From: Maniola hyperantus | Taxonomy: Eukaryota; Arthropoda; Insecta; Lepidoptera; Nymphalidae | Reading direction: 5' to 3' | DNA length: 64,000 nucleotides | Assembly: GCF_902806685.2 (NCBI RefSeq) | Contig: NC_048555.1 | Span: 6,324,001 to 6,388,000, forward strand | Part shown: positions 10,500 through 21,370 of the stretch, piece by piece | How the letters are laid out: each line of letters opens with the position of its first letter | Position numbering within the stretch: the first letter of the stretch is position 1 | Program-made: the position numbers and the translations under genes | Notes under the pieces: model-generated | The model's input: the letters and a program-made list of their open reading frames with translations, nothing else | Told to the model about the DNA's origin: nothing | Databases searched by the model: none

Positions 10500-11690
10500 T
10501 CACCAATCACAGAATAAAGTTATGATTTCAAAGAATTCAGCCGACTGAAGGTGCGCCAGCTAACCAGTTGAGTATAATAATATACCTACTGGCGTTTGCC
10601 TGCGACTTCGTTTGCGTGGATTTAGCAGGTGTTTTATGAATAATTCCTTATTCCCAGGATAGGTACTTACCTATGAAAATGAAAAATTGTTTAGATCACT
10701 CTGACATAGTCGTTGTCATAATTAATAGTAATAATAATTTATGTCAAATCCCACAGTTATCCAAAAAAATCCTTAACACTATTGTTCGCGCCGCTAAGAA
10801 CGAGTCGTGTGTGTGTGTGCATCTGTGTGTGCGGACATCTCGCCATGCGAACCCCGATCATTCTTCGAGAAAACTTGTGCTCGCACGCCGGGCGTGCGCT
10901 AGTCAAAATTCGCCACTCAGAGCAGTCACATTATGTTGTATATCTGTTGTATATTTTTAATTTAACTCATTACAAGCCATGTTCACGAAGTAAAGGTTTT
11001 AATTATTAAAAACACAATCACGAGGAGGCCATCGAAGTCCCCCAACAACTATATAAACCATAGAAACATTGGTCAATTAAATAGTCAAATATTTTTTTCT
11101 TAAATTTAGACCAAAGAAGTTGGAAGTACTACTTAATATGTCGATGATTTAGACAGTGGTAGACTTTTAATGTTGTCAGATAGTTTATTATACAAAGTGA
11201 TAGCCATACAATAAGAATTGCGGGAACATATCTCTAGTCTTGGCCCTCGCCTTCGCGTATTTCTAATTTAAGTTTATGTCGGCGGCGTCCGTTATCAGGC
11301 TTCACATCAAATAAATGCACATGTTTCTTTACAAATAGACATGTTTCAAATATATATAAACATGGCAAGGGTAATATCTTTTTTTTTAAACAAAGGCTGA
11401 AGATTTTCGACGATTAACCCGGACAGATAGACAGCCAGATTGGTTATCAGGTTAAATAGCTATTTGGCTGGTTTTAAGAAGGTAAAAGTTTTTTGGGTAT
11501 GAAATGAAACTAGCTAAGCAATTCTTAATTTTATGAGATTATATACACTAGCAGAGAATATTACCTACCTACCTACACTAATGTGAACGAACCGGCACTT
11601 GGGTAAATACAGTGTTAGCTTTTTTTGAAGAATACCTATATCTTTATGACAACGAGTAGGGGACTTCGCACGGGTGATTGTATTCTATTA
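10500..11690. other. Upstream region duplicated between copies A and B; no gene seen
   Basis: Several blocks align with 4760-5480: CTGCGACTTCGTTTGC followed by ATTCCTTATTCCCAGGAT, TAGATCACTCTG, ACAGCCAGATT, GAACCGGCA and GACTTCGCACGGGTGA. The duplicated unit therefore spans at least 4.5 kb. Short ORFs near 10.7-11.0 kb show no coding character. Confidence 0.55.
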
Positions 11691-11769
11691 CAACTCATAC
11701 CTATATAAACTGCCATCTAAAATGTTCAGAATGATAAAAATAAAACCGTAATTTTACTGAAACTTGCAT

Positions 11770-11967
11770 GGGAGCCATTCTAATATTTTATCAGGTCTTC
11801 AGGTCAGGTTTCTTTCTGAAAATTTCCACTCTCTACCTTGGTATTACGGTTCATGAGATACAGGCCGCTGTCAGGCAAACAGGCAGACGGACGGATAGCT
11901 AAACTATTGGACAGAGGAGGCTTAGTAATAGGGTCCTGTTGGCACCATTCGGGTACGGAACCCTAAA
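11770..11967 (+). repeat. Interspersed repeat fragment ending GGTACGGAACCCTAAAAA
   Basis: It is the variant of the CCGGCCAAGTGCGAGTC family with the GTTGGCACCATTCGGGTACGG end, also present at 13401-13612. Confidence 0.6.
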
Positions 11968-12735
11968 AATCAATAGGCAATTAATTTCGACCATCTTAAT
12001 TTTATTTATATATAAGTATTTATAGATACCTGCTTAGTGCTTACCTACTTATTATGATTGTTTCATCTATAAACTATTTTATGAACTATTTTATTTATTA
12101 TATTTCTAGAACGAATTTAATATTTATAAGTTTCAATGCAGTTATCAACAATTCTTTGAATATAGAATTGGTACCTACATAATAGAGAGAGAGAGAGCCT
12201 GTGAGGGCATCTTCGTTATTTTATAAAAGCGGAAAGTTTCTCTGCGTATTGTCCCCAACACTGGGAGGAACGATCAGCAATTATGAAGTTTGGGTCATGG
12301 TGGCTTTGTGCAGATAACAGGTAACAAAGGTATATATACTTTGACGTAAAATTATTCTTCAATACGTCAATACGCAATGGAATTATGTCACTACCTACAA
12401 AATGGCAGCAAGTTATCGAACAAAATGGCACATTTATTTTAAAGTCGAATATAAATAAACAATGAAAAAAAATATCTTATCATTTTGATAGAGAAAAATG
12501 GCAAAAACATTCAATATTTTTCATCACTATTTTCCTAAATCCACGCGGACGAAGGTGCGGACATCATCTAGTAGGAAGTTGTAACCACAGAATTAGGAAG
12601 ATTTTTTTCATTAAAAATTCAATTAAGTGATTGCTGAAAGTCGCGAAATAAAATTACCTTTTAAAATGCAACACGTGACATCACGCGATCCCATTAGCAC
12701 GCAAAGCGGATATCGAAAGCAGTACGACTATACGT

Positions 12736-13060
12736 TAAGCCTTGGTAGCCTAGTGGTTAAGACGTCCGCCTCCTATTCGGGAGGACGGGGGTTCGATCTC
12801 GGGCGCGCACATCCAACTTTTTGGAGTTACGTGCGTATAAAGCAATTAAATATCACTTGCTGGTAAAGGAAATCATCGTGAGGAAACCTGCATGCCTAAA
12901 AGCTCTTCAAAATGTTCTCAAAGGTGTTTGAAGTCTGCCAATCTGCACTTGGCCAGCGTGGACTATGGCCAAACCCTTCTCTTTCTGAGACGAGACCCGT
13001 GTTCAGTAGTGAGCCTGCAAATCATGAAAACATGTTAACGGGCCCCGGCTTCGTTTGGGT
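12736..13060 (+). repeat. tRNA-derived SINE
   Basis: An A-box-like GTAGCCTAGTGGTTAAGACG and a B box GGGTTCGATCTC lie in tRNA spacing. The body (ACGTGCGTATAAAGCAATTA, then GGAAACCTGCATGCCTAAAAG) is shared with 28420-28740 and 40320-40640. It is not a functional tRNA gene. Confidence 0.8.
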
Positions 13061-13257
13061 AGCATTTCTAAAATTATTTTCTTAGTTGGCTAGGCTTACG
13101 TTATAGAGATAGAGAAACTTCAAGAAAAATCTTAGTTCTAATTAAATTTTCTAGACCCAGCAGTTTGAACATTTACTGAAAACAACTGTTTCTATTACTC
13201 TGTCTCCATTACCAAAGGTTATCTGGAAGAGAAAATCGAAACCTACCTACATTCTAT

Positions 13258-13385
13258 TTTTTATAGAATAGAATTTTTTATTCAAGTAAACTTTTACAAG
13301 TGATTTTGAATCGTCAAGTATGACTGGTTCGGAATGCTGTTCCTACCGAGAAGAACCAGCAAGAAACTCAGTGCAATAAAGAGTT
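13258..13385 (+). repeat. Dispersed LINE-tail-like repeat (GGTTCGGAATGCTGTTCC)
   Basis: AGAATAGAATTTTTTATTC, CTTTTACAAGTG and CCTACCGAGAAGAACCAGCAAG also occur at 21545-21700, 25930-26080 and 53685-53765. Confidence 0.7.
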
Positions 13386-13400
13386 TAACGCAAAACAAAA

Positions 13401-13612
13401 ATCGGTCAAGTGCGAGTTGGACTCGCACACGAGGGGTTCCGAACCATGCATAGTAGGTACAAGAAATTACACTTTTTTAAAATTTCATGTCATTTTTAAA
13501 TTCTTATTAAGTATTTGTTGTTATAGATAGCGGCAATAGAAATAGACGGACGGACAGCGGAGTATTAGTAGCGGGTCCAGTTGGCACCCTTCGGGTACGG
13601 AACCATGAAAAC
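13401..13612 (+). repeat. Interspersed repeat (CCGGCCAAGTGCGAGTC family, short variant)
   Basis: ATCGGTCAAGTGCGAGTTGG at the start and TTCGGGTACGGAACC at the end. Confidence 0.65.
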
Positions 13613-13619
13613 ATTATAC

Positions 13620-13870
13620 TAACATAGCTCAACGAATTAGCAAGCTGAAGTGGCAGTGGCCTGGAATCGATGGCCGCTAGGGCAGATATGTTCTTGAGTG
13701 GAGACCGCGTACGCGTGGGACGACTTCCAACCCGCTGGATGGACGACCTTGAGCCTCAAGGTAGCGAGAAGCGGGTTGATGAGGAAGGTGGAGGACCGTG
13801 TAATGTGTGTAGTGGCGCGCTCTCGGGAAGGCCTATGTCACTAGTAGACGTAATCAAGTTGATTGCTTGA
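13620..13870 (+). pseudogene. RTE-like LINE 3' fragment
   Basis: CTCAACGAATTAGCAAGCTGAAGTGG, then a GRLPTRWMDDL-like peptide, resembles the C-terminal ARWTDDI segment of the LINE end at 27525-27860. It is short and degraded. Confidence 0.55.
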
Positions 13871-13879
13871 TTGATTGAA

Positions 13880-14140
13880 AACGTTGGTCTGGTGGGGGGC
13901 TGTACCATAGACTTAAAAAATGTTCGCTAAACCTATGGGCTGTACGGCCGTGGCTAGTTACCATCCTATCGACAAAGTCATGCCGCCAAGGGATTTAGCG
14001 TTCCGGCACGATATGAGTGCAATAAAAACTGCCACACCCCTTCCAAGTTAGCGCGCTACCATATTATCTAAGAAGACTGCATTATTACTTACTACCATGT
14101 GTGATCGCAGTCAAGGGTTAATTTTGTAATGGAATAAAAA
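13880..14140 (+). repeat. SINE fragment
   Basis: GTCTGGTGGGGGGCTG, GCCGTGGCTAGTTACCATCC and GCCGCCAAGGGATTTAGCG match the body of the SINE at 16085-16425. Confidence 0.7.
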
Positions 14141-14218
14141 ACCAGTGAGTCAGAATTCAGAGTAAATAGATGCTCAGAATAACTAAAAGTTTTACTAATA
14201 TCTAAATCTAAATCTAAA

Positions 14219-14641
14219 TCAGCCTGTGCTGTCCCACGTCTGGGCAAAGGCCTCCCTCCGATCCTTCCACAATTTTCTATTTCGTGCCTCTTCAGGCCAC
14301 GTAACTGTAAATTTATCTAATTCATCACGCCAACGTCGCCTCGGCCGACCACGCTGGCGTTGATGATTCTGGGGCGTCCAAAAAGAAGCAGATTTTGCCC
14401 ATAACTCATCTGGCATACGGCACACATGACCTGCCCAATCCCATTTGAGTAAAGCGGCTGCAAGGCCAACGTCAGCTACTCGCGTTTTGGAACGTATAGC
14501 AGAATTCCTTACGCGATCTGCTAGTTTTATACCTAGTATGCTGCGTTCCATGGCTCTTTGGCAAACCTTGAGCTTGGACTTTTGAGAGTTTGTCAGGGAC
14601 CAAGTCTGAGCACCATACGTGAGAGTTGGCAGAATGCACAT
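14219..14641 (-). mobile_element. LINE reverse transcriptase C-terminal fragment
   Basis: About 140 residues read PTLTYGAQTW, RAMERSILGIKL, SKTRVADV and KWDWAGHVCRMPD, then a Arg-rich GRPRRRWRDEL and a WEDRREAFAQTW-like end. This is the post-polymerase segment typical of insect non-LTR retrotransposons. No polymerase core is present, so the copy is truncated. Confidence 0.85.
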
Positions 14642-14925
14642 GTATTTACTAATATATTATACTATTATTTATATATATATGTTAATGTTGTATTAATGTT
14701 TTCTTTTAGATGACAATATAATAATGATAATAATCGCACTTTCCACATAGGTTTACCGAACAATGACATCAATTCCGTTGTACATATTCTAAACTGGCAC
14801 GTCTCGAAATCTATTGCTATCCCTTTCATAATGTTGCTTGCAGAAAAAGGTAGCACTATATTTAGACCTCTTAAATTAGTTTAGTTTAGAGATTGTGTAC
14901 AAGAGAATCGGCCCCAATATTAAAA

Positions 14926-15330
14926 TTAAACAGCTTTAAAATTGGGCTTGTGAATTTCTTTCTTGAGGAAGTAATTCACTTCTGGATATGCAAATGGTGG
15001 GCGGTAATATTCGTTCCACATATTATAATAAGGATATGTATAAATTCCTGGGTAATAAGGTGATTTTTCGTTCTGAAGGAAAAATTTATCGCCTTTGACT
15101 TTATGTTTTATTGGTTTTGTACGATCGTCGTTTTCAAAAATTGGTCGCCATTCCTCTTGTTCCTTGTTATCTTTAGTTAGTTCACTCTCCGGTCGATTAT
15201 GTTCTTTTTCAAGTCTGTCACGTTCATTTTCACAACGTTCTTGGTCTTTAAATCGGTCTCCATCTTCATACGGCTTGCTAAATACCAGAACAATTAGGCA
15301 AACTAATATTAAAATACAAGAGTAGTACAT
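14926..15330 (-). CDS. Small secreted protein, single exon, function unknown
   Basis: The 134-residue frame starts with a clear signal peptide (about residues 1-18, MYYSCILILVCLIVLVFS) predicted to end just before KPYEDG. Residues 20-75 are highly charged (KDQERCENERDRLEKE then a Lys/Glu/Asp stretch), with low-complexity coiled-coil-like character. The last 50 residues are rich in Tyr, Pro and Phe (PYYPGIYTYPYYNMW). Only one Cys remains after the signal peptide, so there is no disulphide fold. A TATA-like element (CATAAATAG on the minus strand) lies near 15404-15412. No interspersed repeat overlaps the frame. I do not recognise the family; a structural or secreted-matrix role is a guess from composition. 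Confidence 0.65.
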   Translation of the reverse strand: MYYSCILILVCLIVLVFSKPYEDGDRFKDQERCENERDRLEKEHNRPESELTKDNKEQEEWRPIFENDDRTKPIKHKVKGDKFFLQNEKSPYYPGIYTYPYYNMWNEYYRPPFAYPEVNYFLKKEIHKPNFKAV

Positions 15331-15674
15331 TTTTTAGTAACTAATTTTACAAGTAGATCCTTAAAATAGTTTTAGATGACTACGTGGGTTGCCTCAGTAA
15401 GACTATTTATGTATTGTTGCAGAACAATTATTATAATTATCAACATTTACCTTAGGGTACGTTAAACGTAAAATTGTTGTCTTATCTGTGTCTTGGTCAT
15501 GAACAATAATTGTTTTTGGATATTGGAAGGGGTTTTCCAGATTGCTTTTGAAATAACTTAAAGTACCTCACACACACGGTACCATGGCCGTAGCCAGGGA
15601 TTGATTTCGGGAGGGTCGCTCGACTTGATGGGGTAACTGGTTAGTGATATGACACCATACTACTACTAGACTAC

Positions 15675-15845
15675 ATGACCTACATAGGAACACGTCATTT
15701 AACTTTATGTGTCAATTATCACAAGACAATTTTTTTAAAATCAAAAGTACGATTTTAGTCACTACACTAGTCCTTATTTTAAAGGTTAACCCATCCCCAT
15801 AGAGTTAAAATAGCGCGTGAGAAGTGAATTTTGTGCGGATTGTAT
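15675..15845. mobile_element. MITE (CGCGCCATTTTAACT family), degraded
   Basis: GTCATTTAACTTTATGTGTCAA and GTTAAAATAGCGCGTGAGAAGTG are the diverged ends; the core has TCAAAAGTACGATTTTAGTC. Better copies are at 59781-59942, 62602-62760 and 63170-63345. Confidence 0.6.
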
Positions 15846-15861
15846 ATCCTATACAAAAAAA

Positions 15862-15960
15862 AACCGGCCAAGTGCGAGTTAGGCTCGCGCAACGAGAGTT
15901 CCGTACTACAGTCGTATTTTTCCGACATTTTGCACGATAATTCAAAAACTGTGATGTATA
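15862..15960 (+). repeat. Interspersed repeat (CCGGCCAAGTGCGAGTC family), 5' fragment
   Basis: ACCGGCCAAGTGCGAGTTAGG, GAGAGTTCCGTACTACAGTCG and TTTTCCGACATTTTGCACG match the element at 45655. Confidence 0.75.
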
Positions 15961-16084
15961 ATTAAAAATAAATAAAAATCTGTTTTAGAATGCACAGGTA
16001 AAGCCCTTTCATATGATACACTACTCGATATAGTCATCTGACTTCGAAAATTGAAAATATTAATTACTATGGACAGGGCTATTG

Positions 16085-16425
16085 AACAACCTCGACGACC
16101 TCCCTGGCGCAGTGGTGAGCGCTGTAGTCTTAATAGTGGGAGGTCCCGGGTTCGATACCTGACAGGGGTTTGGAATTTTATAATTTCTAAATTTCTGGTC
16201 TGGTCTGGTGGGAGGCTTCGGCCGTGGCTAGTTACCACCCTACCGGCAAAGCCGTGCCGCCAAGCGATTTAGCGTTCCGGTACGATGCCGTGTAGAAACC
16301 AAAGGGTGGGTTTAATAAAAACTGCCATACCCCTTCCAGGTTAGCCCGCTATCATCTTAGACTGCATCATCACTTACCACCAGGTGAGATTGCAGTCAAG
16401 GGCTAACTTGTATCTGAATAAAAAA
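16085..16425 (+). repeat. tRNA-derived SINE, near full length
   Basis: The head has an A-box-like TGGCGCAGTGGTGAGCGC and a B box GGGTTCGATACC. The body follows with GCTTCGGCCGTGGCTAGTTA and GCCGCCAAGCGATTTAGCG, and it ends CACCAGGTGAGATTGCAGTC then AATAAAAAAAAAA. Short ORFs here are spurious. Confidence 0.85.
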
Positions 16426-16479
16426 AAAAATACAAACAAAATGGCACCGACTCAGTGGTGCTTTAGCATCTAAGAGGTG

Positions 16480-16656
16480 GCGCTGATTTATTTGGTTCCA
16501 AAACCGTGAAAAATTTTGTTCGCTTGGGCATATCTTGTCATAATATTATGTCGATGTTCATGACCACAATTGTTTTTCCTCTTATGTCTGCTATAAGACC
16601 TACCTACCTGCCAAATTTCATTAGGAGATAGGCAGGCAGGCAGGCAGACAGGCAGG

Positions 16657-16687
<31 letters not shown>

Positions 16688-16705
16688 CAAAGTGATCCTA
16701 TAAGG
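16480..16705 (+). repeat. Interspersed repeat fragment with (GACA)n
   Basis: GACCTACCTACCTGCCAAATTTC, a long CAGG/CAGA run (16630-16690) and ACAAAGTGATCCTATAAGGG match the 3' half of the element at 45655. Confidence 0.75.
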
Positions 16706-16908
16706 GAGCCGTTTTGGTCGTGGTTTTCTCGGACTGATTCTCGGTTTTGACAGCTTAAGCTCAAGTTAAAAAATAAAATATTTTAGATAAATAAAGTAGA
16801 ACATTTCTTAAGAGCATAACTTAAATCTAAAGGAAAGAAGAAAATTAAATATATATTATATTTTTTACTTTATTATATTTTGTACATGCATGTAATTAAC
16901 TTTTGAAC

Positions 16909-19663
16909 TTAATGACTGAATATCATATATAATATTGTAGCAATTTGTTTCGGGTTTAGCAGTTTCAACAATTTGGCTAATAAATTGACAACAAGTATCA
17001 CTTTTCTCAATAGAGAAGGTTCCAAGCTTGCCAGGCTTCCCAACATGCCACTCTGGCCGCGTTGTTCCAGGATGATGGTCACGATGATTTCCAGCATACC
17101 GTCAAGGTTGTTATCTCCCGAGTTACAACAGCACAGGTCGGTATCTTCAGTTTCGTCGGTTCCATTTCCGCCGATATTAGTTCCGTTACCTGCAGTTCCG
17201 TTAACTCCAGTTTCGTTGACATCAGTTCCGTTACCTGCAGTTCCGTTAGTTCCAGTTTCAGTTTCGTTGACTACATTTCCATTTCCGCGATTATAACTCT
17301 TCCAAACTCGTGGTGTACAATATATTGTTTGAATTATGCTTACCAACATAATAACGGCGAAGATCAGTACCTACAACATTAAAATACACTAAGTATAATT
17401 TTTCACAAATACCTGCCTACTAAATTGAACAGTAGTATATGAACGCTCAAAATATTATTGTTACGTTATTGTAACCTAACACCGAGCGAGAGCCCAATGA
17501 GAAGGTTTCCAGGCATCGTTTGAGATAATTTTCATAGATGGCGCTGAATACTTCCACCACTAAAGATGAAAAATAATACCTATATCTATATGATCTATGC
17601 TTTAATGTTTAGGTCGTGTCAATTAATGACATAGAAAGCAGTGTCTTCTGTCGCGAGTGACGATTTAAATCGCGAGCGTAACGAAGGACTCGAGCCTTAC
17701 TCCCGAGCGTAGCGAGGGTGTTAAAAACTTAAATCACGAGCGAAGCGAGGGATTTAAGACGAGTCCTAAGTGTAGCGAGGGATTTAAGTTCACCCAAGAC
17801 TAAGACAGCTTTATCACCGAGGAAAATACTCTACTTTTCGTAGGTACCATTTGCGAAAAAATTAACACAATAATAATATGAGATAAGCATTTATTAAACG
17901 TATTTTTAGAACGTAAACTTTTTTATAAAAATAAATTAAAATAAACTTAACGTTTATGTATTTGAAGAAAACAAAAACGCGACAAATTCCTAGACTAATA
18001 TTTTTTTGTCGGAAAAGCAAAGGCATCAAGCTCATACACGGCCTTGTCGGTTTTCGTAATTTTATTTAATAAAATTAACTGCATAATAAATGCGTATTCC
18101 TTTTTCAAAAAGATGTAAAATGCTTTATATACAAACTCAACAAACAGTGGTGTAAACAGAGATGTAGTTCAGTATTTAAATTTCGGTAGGTAAGTATTCC
18201 AAATTTAAATCACATTCTCCCCCTAAAGGATGAATGAAATTCAGTACAATTTTCTTTCCCTGTTTTTATTTGATTAAAAATAACTATTGTTATGTTCGCT
18301 TTTTGTAGCATAGAATGTCACTTTTTTGATCAAGTGGTACGAAAAAACTTATTTACCTAATGACTGAAATATAGCTCGTAACGGTTTGTGCGTAACACTC
18401 CGGCATAATTAAGATACTTGACTACTCCGCTCGTAATGACAATCTTGGCAATGTAGGTATTGCAATAATTCTTATATTGAGAAAACATCAACATACAAAA
18501 AGGTTTATAAAAGTTCCTCCGAGTTCGATGTCCAAAATAGTGCTTGTTTCTTAATCTGTGATGTCAGTCCTAATGCATTTAATTAATTTCATTGATGGAT
18601 GTACTTTGGCTAAAAACCCTTTGAGGAATGAGCGTTTCCCTTAAATTCTCATTCGCCATTTTAACTTTATGTGTCTAGCTTATGCTCGCGACTTCGTCTC
18701 CGTGGACTACACAATTTTCAAACCCCTATTTCACCCCTGGAGTTGAATTTGAAAAATTCTTTCTTCGGGGGGCAACGTCCTTTTATAATATTACTTTATC
18801 TACACCCATGCTTTAAACCCTCCATAAAAGATTCTGAAACAGTTAGCTTATTGCCAACATTAAAACACCCAATGTTCTATTAACCACTATACCTATCATT
18901 CATCCAAACGGGTGATATAATGTTGTCCTGAATTTCATTATAGCACTACTTTTTTTTCGATCCCTTCTGCGCAAAGGGCTTACTCAACAGACAGCCACAT
19001 TCATCAGAGTGTCAGTCAGTCAAACAGTCAGTCAGTCGGTCAGTCAGTCAGTCAGTTACGCCAGTCAGTCAATCAGTGGTTATTCAGTTAGTCAGCAGTT
19101 TGATTATTCAGTTAGTCAGTCAGCCAGTCAGTTAGTTAGGCCAGCCAGTCAGTCAGTCAGTTTGGTTATTTAATTAGTCAGTCTGGTCAGTCAGGTTGGT
19201 TATTCAGTCAGTCAGTCGGTCAGTCAGTCAGTCAGTGAGTCAGTCAGTCAGCCAATTAACTTTTCCTTTATTATATTCTAATATTATGAGCGATTGTGCA
19301 CTCATCTATGATTTACGGATCCGTGAAAAAATACGAATCGAATGTAGGTACGTATTGTCTCAGAATACAGACTGTATTCTGAGGTATTTGTATGACGCGG
19401 ACGGTCACTTCGAAGAATCACGGATACGAACAATTCGGATGAGTGCACAAACACCCTCCTGGGTGTAGATAAGTCTATATGCAACTGTTGATAATTAGGT
19501 ATATTATACAACAGTTGCATAAATAGGTAACTATAGTAGGATATACCGTACGTCCCTACCTATCTACTGTCATAGGCAATAATTTCCTTCAACATACAAC
19601 TTGCGTTTTGTAATAGGTAATACAGATAAATAAAGTCCTTTAAGAGCTTACCTTGTGCGTCAT
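16909..19663 (-). CDS. Secreted Asn/Thr sequon-rich peptide of the short-exon cluster
   Basis: Exon 1 (19652-19663) encodes M-T-H-K and ends AAG|GTAAGC. Exon 2 (16909-17370) starts after TTGTAG in phase 0. The joined N-terminus is MTHKVLIFAVIMLVSIIQ, a signal peptide predicted to end near TIYC|TP. The mature part, about 130 residues, has a polar linker with about seven N-E-T or N-G-T glycosylation sequons in a degenerate repeat, then a C-C-C triplet. The C-terminal half is hydrophobic and helical, with a Lys/Leu-rich stretch (NLLAKLLKLLNPK) before the stop. AATAAA-type signal at 16869-16874 (minus). It shares exon layout, signal peptide (IMLVxIIQT), TATA box and upstream DNA with the gene at 25572-26935. 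Function unknown; a glycosylated secreted peptide is the safest statement. Confidence 0.75.
17640..17800. repeat. Short dispersed GAGCGAAGCGAGGG motif cluster
   Basis: CGCGAGCGTAACGAAGG, CCGAGCGTAGCGAGGG, CACGAGCGAAGCGAGGGATTTAAG and TGTAGCGAGGGATTTAAG recur in about 160 bp, as a loose tandem array. Confidence 0.6.
17830..18640. other. Intron sequence, nothing recognised
   Basis: AT-rich sequence in the intron of the peptide gene. I see no ORF, tRNA head or inverted repeat worth naming. Confidence 0.5.
18676..18760 (+). repeat. Interspersed repeat (AGCTTATGCTCGCGACTTCG family), truncated
   Basis: CTAGCTTATGCTCGCGACTTCGTC through AACCCCTATTTCACCCC; the rest of the element is missing. Confidence 0.75.
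19010..19256. repeat. Expanded (CAGT)n microsatellite
   Basis: A CAGTCAGT tract of about 245 bp with GTTAGTCAG and GGTTATTCAG interruptions, in the intron. Confidence 0.9.
19286..19459. mobile_element. MITE (GTGCACTCATCCG family)
   Basis: The ends GAGCGATTGTGCACTCATC and GGATGAGTGCACAAACACCC are inverted. Inner pairing includes GATCCGTGAAAAAAT. It lies inside the first intron, 200 bp from exon 1. Confidence 0.7.
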
Positions 19664-19712
19664 GGTGCTAGAGTAAAAATTATCAAATGCAGTTAGTAGT
19701 TGAAACTGGCAA

Positions 19713-19732
19713 CTTTATACAACTTTCTTATC
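19713..19732 (-). promoter_or_regulatory. TATA box and adjacent GATAAG site
   Basis: GTATAAAG (19713-19720, minus) is preceded by TTGATAAGAAAG with a GATAAG motif at 19727-19732. The same pair at the same spacing occurs at 26984-27003, 56 bp upstream of that gene's ATG. GATAAG is the binding motif of GATA factors. Confidence 0.6.
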
Positions 19733-20303
19733 AAAATATATTAAATGAAAATATTTTAATGGAATTCTTCTCTCACTTCAGGTTTTAATAGCCATCATTT
19801 ATTTCAGTTCCTAATGATACACAAGCTAGATTAGTTTTATGAGCTGTATAATAATTATGCTAATTATCATTTCGCGTGTTGTTGATAAAACTTCAATAAT
19901 GCTTCAATAGTAATGAGTTTTCACTTCCATTGGTTATTGTGTTTTCAGGGTTCCTTCTCTAGGCATGGTTGGTTTTTGGTTTAGGATTGGTTATGATAGG
20001 TTATCCGTCTTGTCTCAAGTTGTAAATAATGTTGTAATAATAATAAACTGTGTAATAATACTATACCGGCTGTAACCAGAACGCTAGCAAACACTTAGCG
20101 TTATTGTGATTACGCCCCTAAACACAATCCAATACCAATCATCATTTAGTTAGTTAGTTTACTGATTCAGTATTTTTTCAAACCCGCAATGTATAGCGTG
20201 CGAAACAAACGCGGCATGACTCGAGTGGCATACTTACGCAACGTTCATTGATCTCTAGCGTCAGTCAGGTTATTTAATAAATAATAATCATCTTTATTTC
20301 AGA

Positions 20304-20546
20304 CTAGCTGATGCCCGCGACTTCGTCCGCGTGGAATAGATTTTTAAAAATCCCGTGGGAACTATTTTGATTTTCCGGGATGAAAAGTCGCCTATATCAC
20401 TCTCCATGTATTTATCTATACCCATGACAAAACATCACGTCAATCCGTTGCACCGTTGCGACGTGATTGAAGGACAAACCAACAAACCAAAACCAACAAA
20501 CCAATAAACCAACAAACAAAACACTTTCGCAGTTATAATAAGGGTA
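20304..20546 (+). repeat. Interspersed repeat (TGATGCCCGCGACTTCG family)
   Basis: ACTAGCTGATGCCCGCGACTTCGTCC at the start, ACAAAACACTTTCGCAGTTATAAT at the end, with the GTGATTGAAGGACAAACC variant tail. Confidence 0.8.
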
Positions 20547-20586
20547 CTGATATTACATCCATTTTGTAGTAATAAAATTAATTGCT

Positions 20587-20996
20587 TAGGGGCATCCATA
20601 AATTACGTGAGGTGTTTTTTTGAATTTTCTGTCCTTCCCTCCCCCCCTGGTAAGATGTCGTGAGATTTTATTCAACCCCCTCCCCCATCCACGTGAGATT
20701 TTTCAAAATGTGGGTTTCTTACGTAAACGCGTTGGATACTTGAATGAAATTATTTTCTTTCGAACGAATTAGTGAATGATCTTAATCGTATTACGATTAT
20801 GCTTAGGATTAAATCTTAATCATGTACAATCTGGATTAAATGGACCAAAATAGTACTTTTTTTTGTTTCAATCAGAAAAAAAATTGCGTGATATTTGCCG
20901 AGACCAAATATTTGCTCTCCAACGTAAGATTAGATGAGATTTGACTCGACCCCCTCCCCTCCTTAAACATCTCACGTAATTTGTGGACGCCCCCTG
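20587..20996. mobile_element. MITE with GGGGC-rich ends, about 410 bp
   Basis: AGGGGCATCCATAAATTACGTGAG at the left and CTCACGTAATTTGTGGACGCCCCCT at the right are terminal inverted repeats. Subterminal C-rich tracts (CCCTCCCCC) occur at both ends, and the interior lacks an ORF. Confidence 0.8.
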
Positions 20997-21006
20997 ATGA
21001 CTATAC

Positions 21007-21226
21007 TAGCTTATGCTCGCGACTTCGTCCGCGTGGACTACACAAATTTCCAAGGGGTTGAATTTTTGAAAATCCTTTCTTAGCGGATGCCTACGTCATA
21101 ATAGCTATCCGCATGCCAAATTTCAGCCCGATCCGTCCAGTAGTTTGAGCTGCGCGTTGATAGATCAGTCAGTCAGTCAGTCAGTCAGTCAGGTCACCTT
21201 TCCTTTTATATATTTAGATTAGTAAG
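21007..21226 (+). repeat. Interspersed repeat (AGCTTATGCTCGCGACTTCG family)
   Basis: From CTAGCTTATGCTCGCGACTTCG to the (GTCA)n run and CACCTTTCCTTTTATATAT. Confidence 0.85.
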
Positions 21227-21370
21227 TAGGCTCTTTTATGCACCATTTTATTTGTCTAGGAATTTACCACCCACGAGACACTGAGAGTGCATGTGCAAAC
21301 CAACCCAGTGTCTCATAAATGGATTATCTAGTTTTTCAGATAAGGTTTTCAGAATACCGTTGGAACTACC

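Noticed and set aside
12736..12830. Possible tRNA gene (A and B boxes present)
   Set aside because: No closed acceptor stem; the sequence continues into a repeated SINE body. The same applies to 16085, 28420, 40320 and 38480.
19010..19256. Possible CRISPR-like or regulatory array of short repeats
   Set aside because: It is a CAGT microsatellite with interruptions; there is no unique spacer pattern and the genome is eukaryotic.
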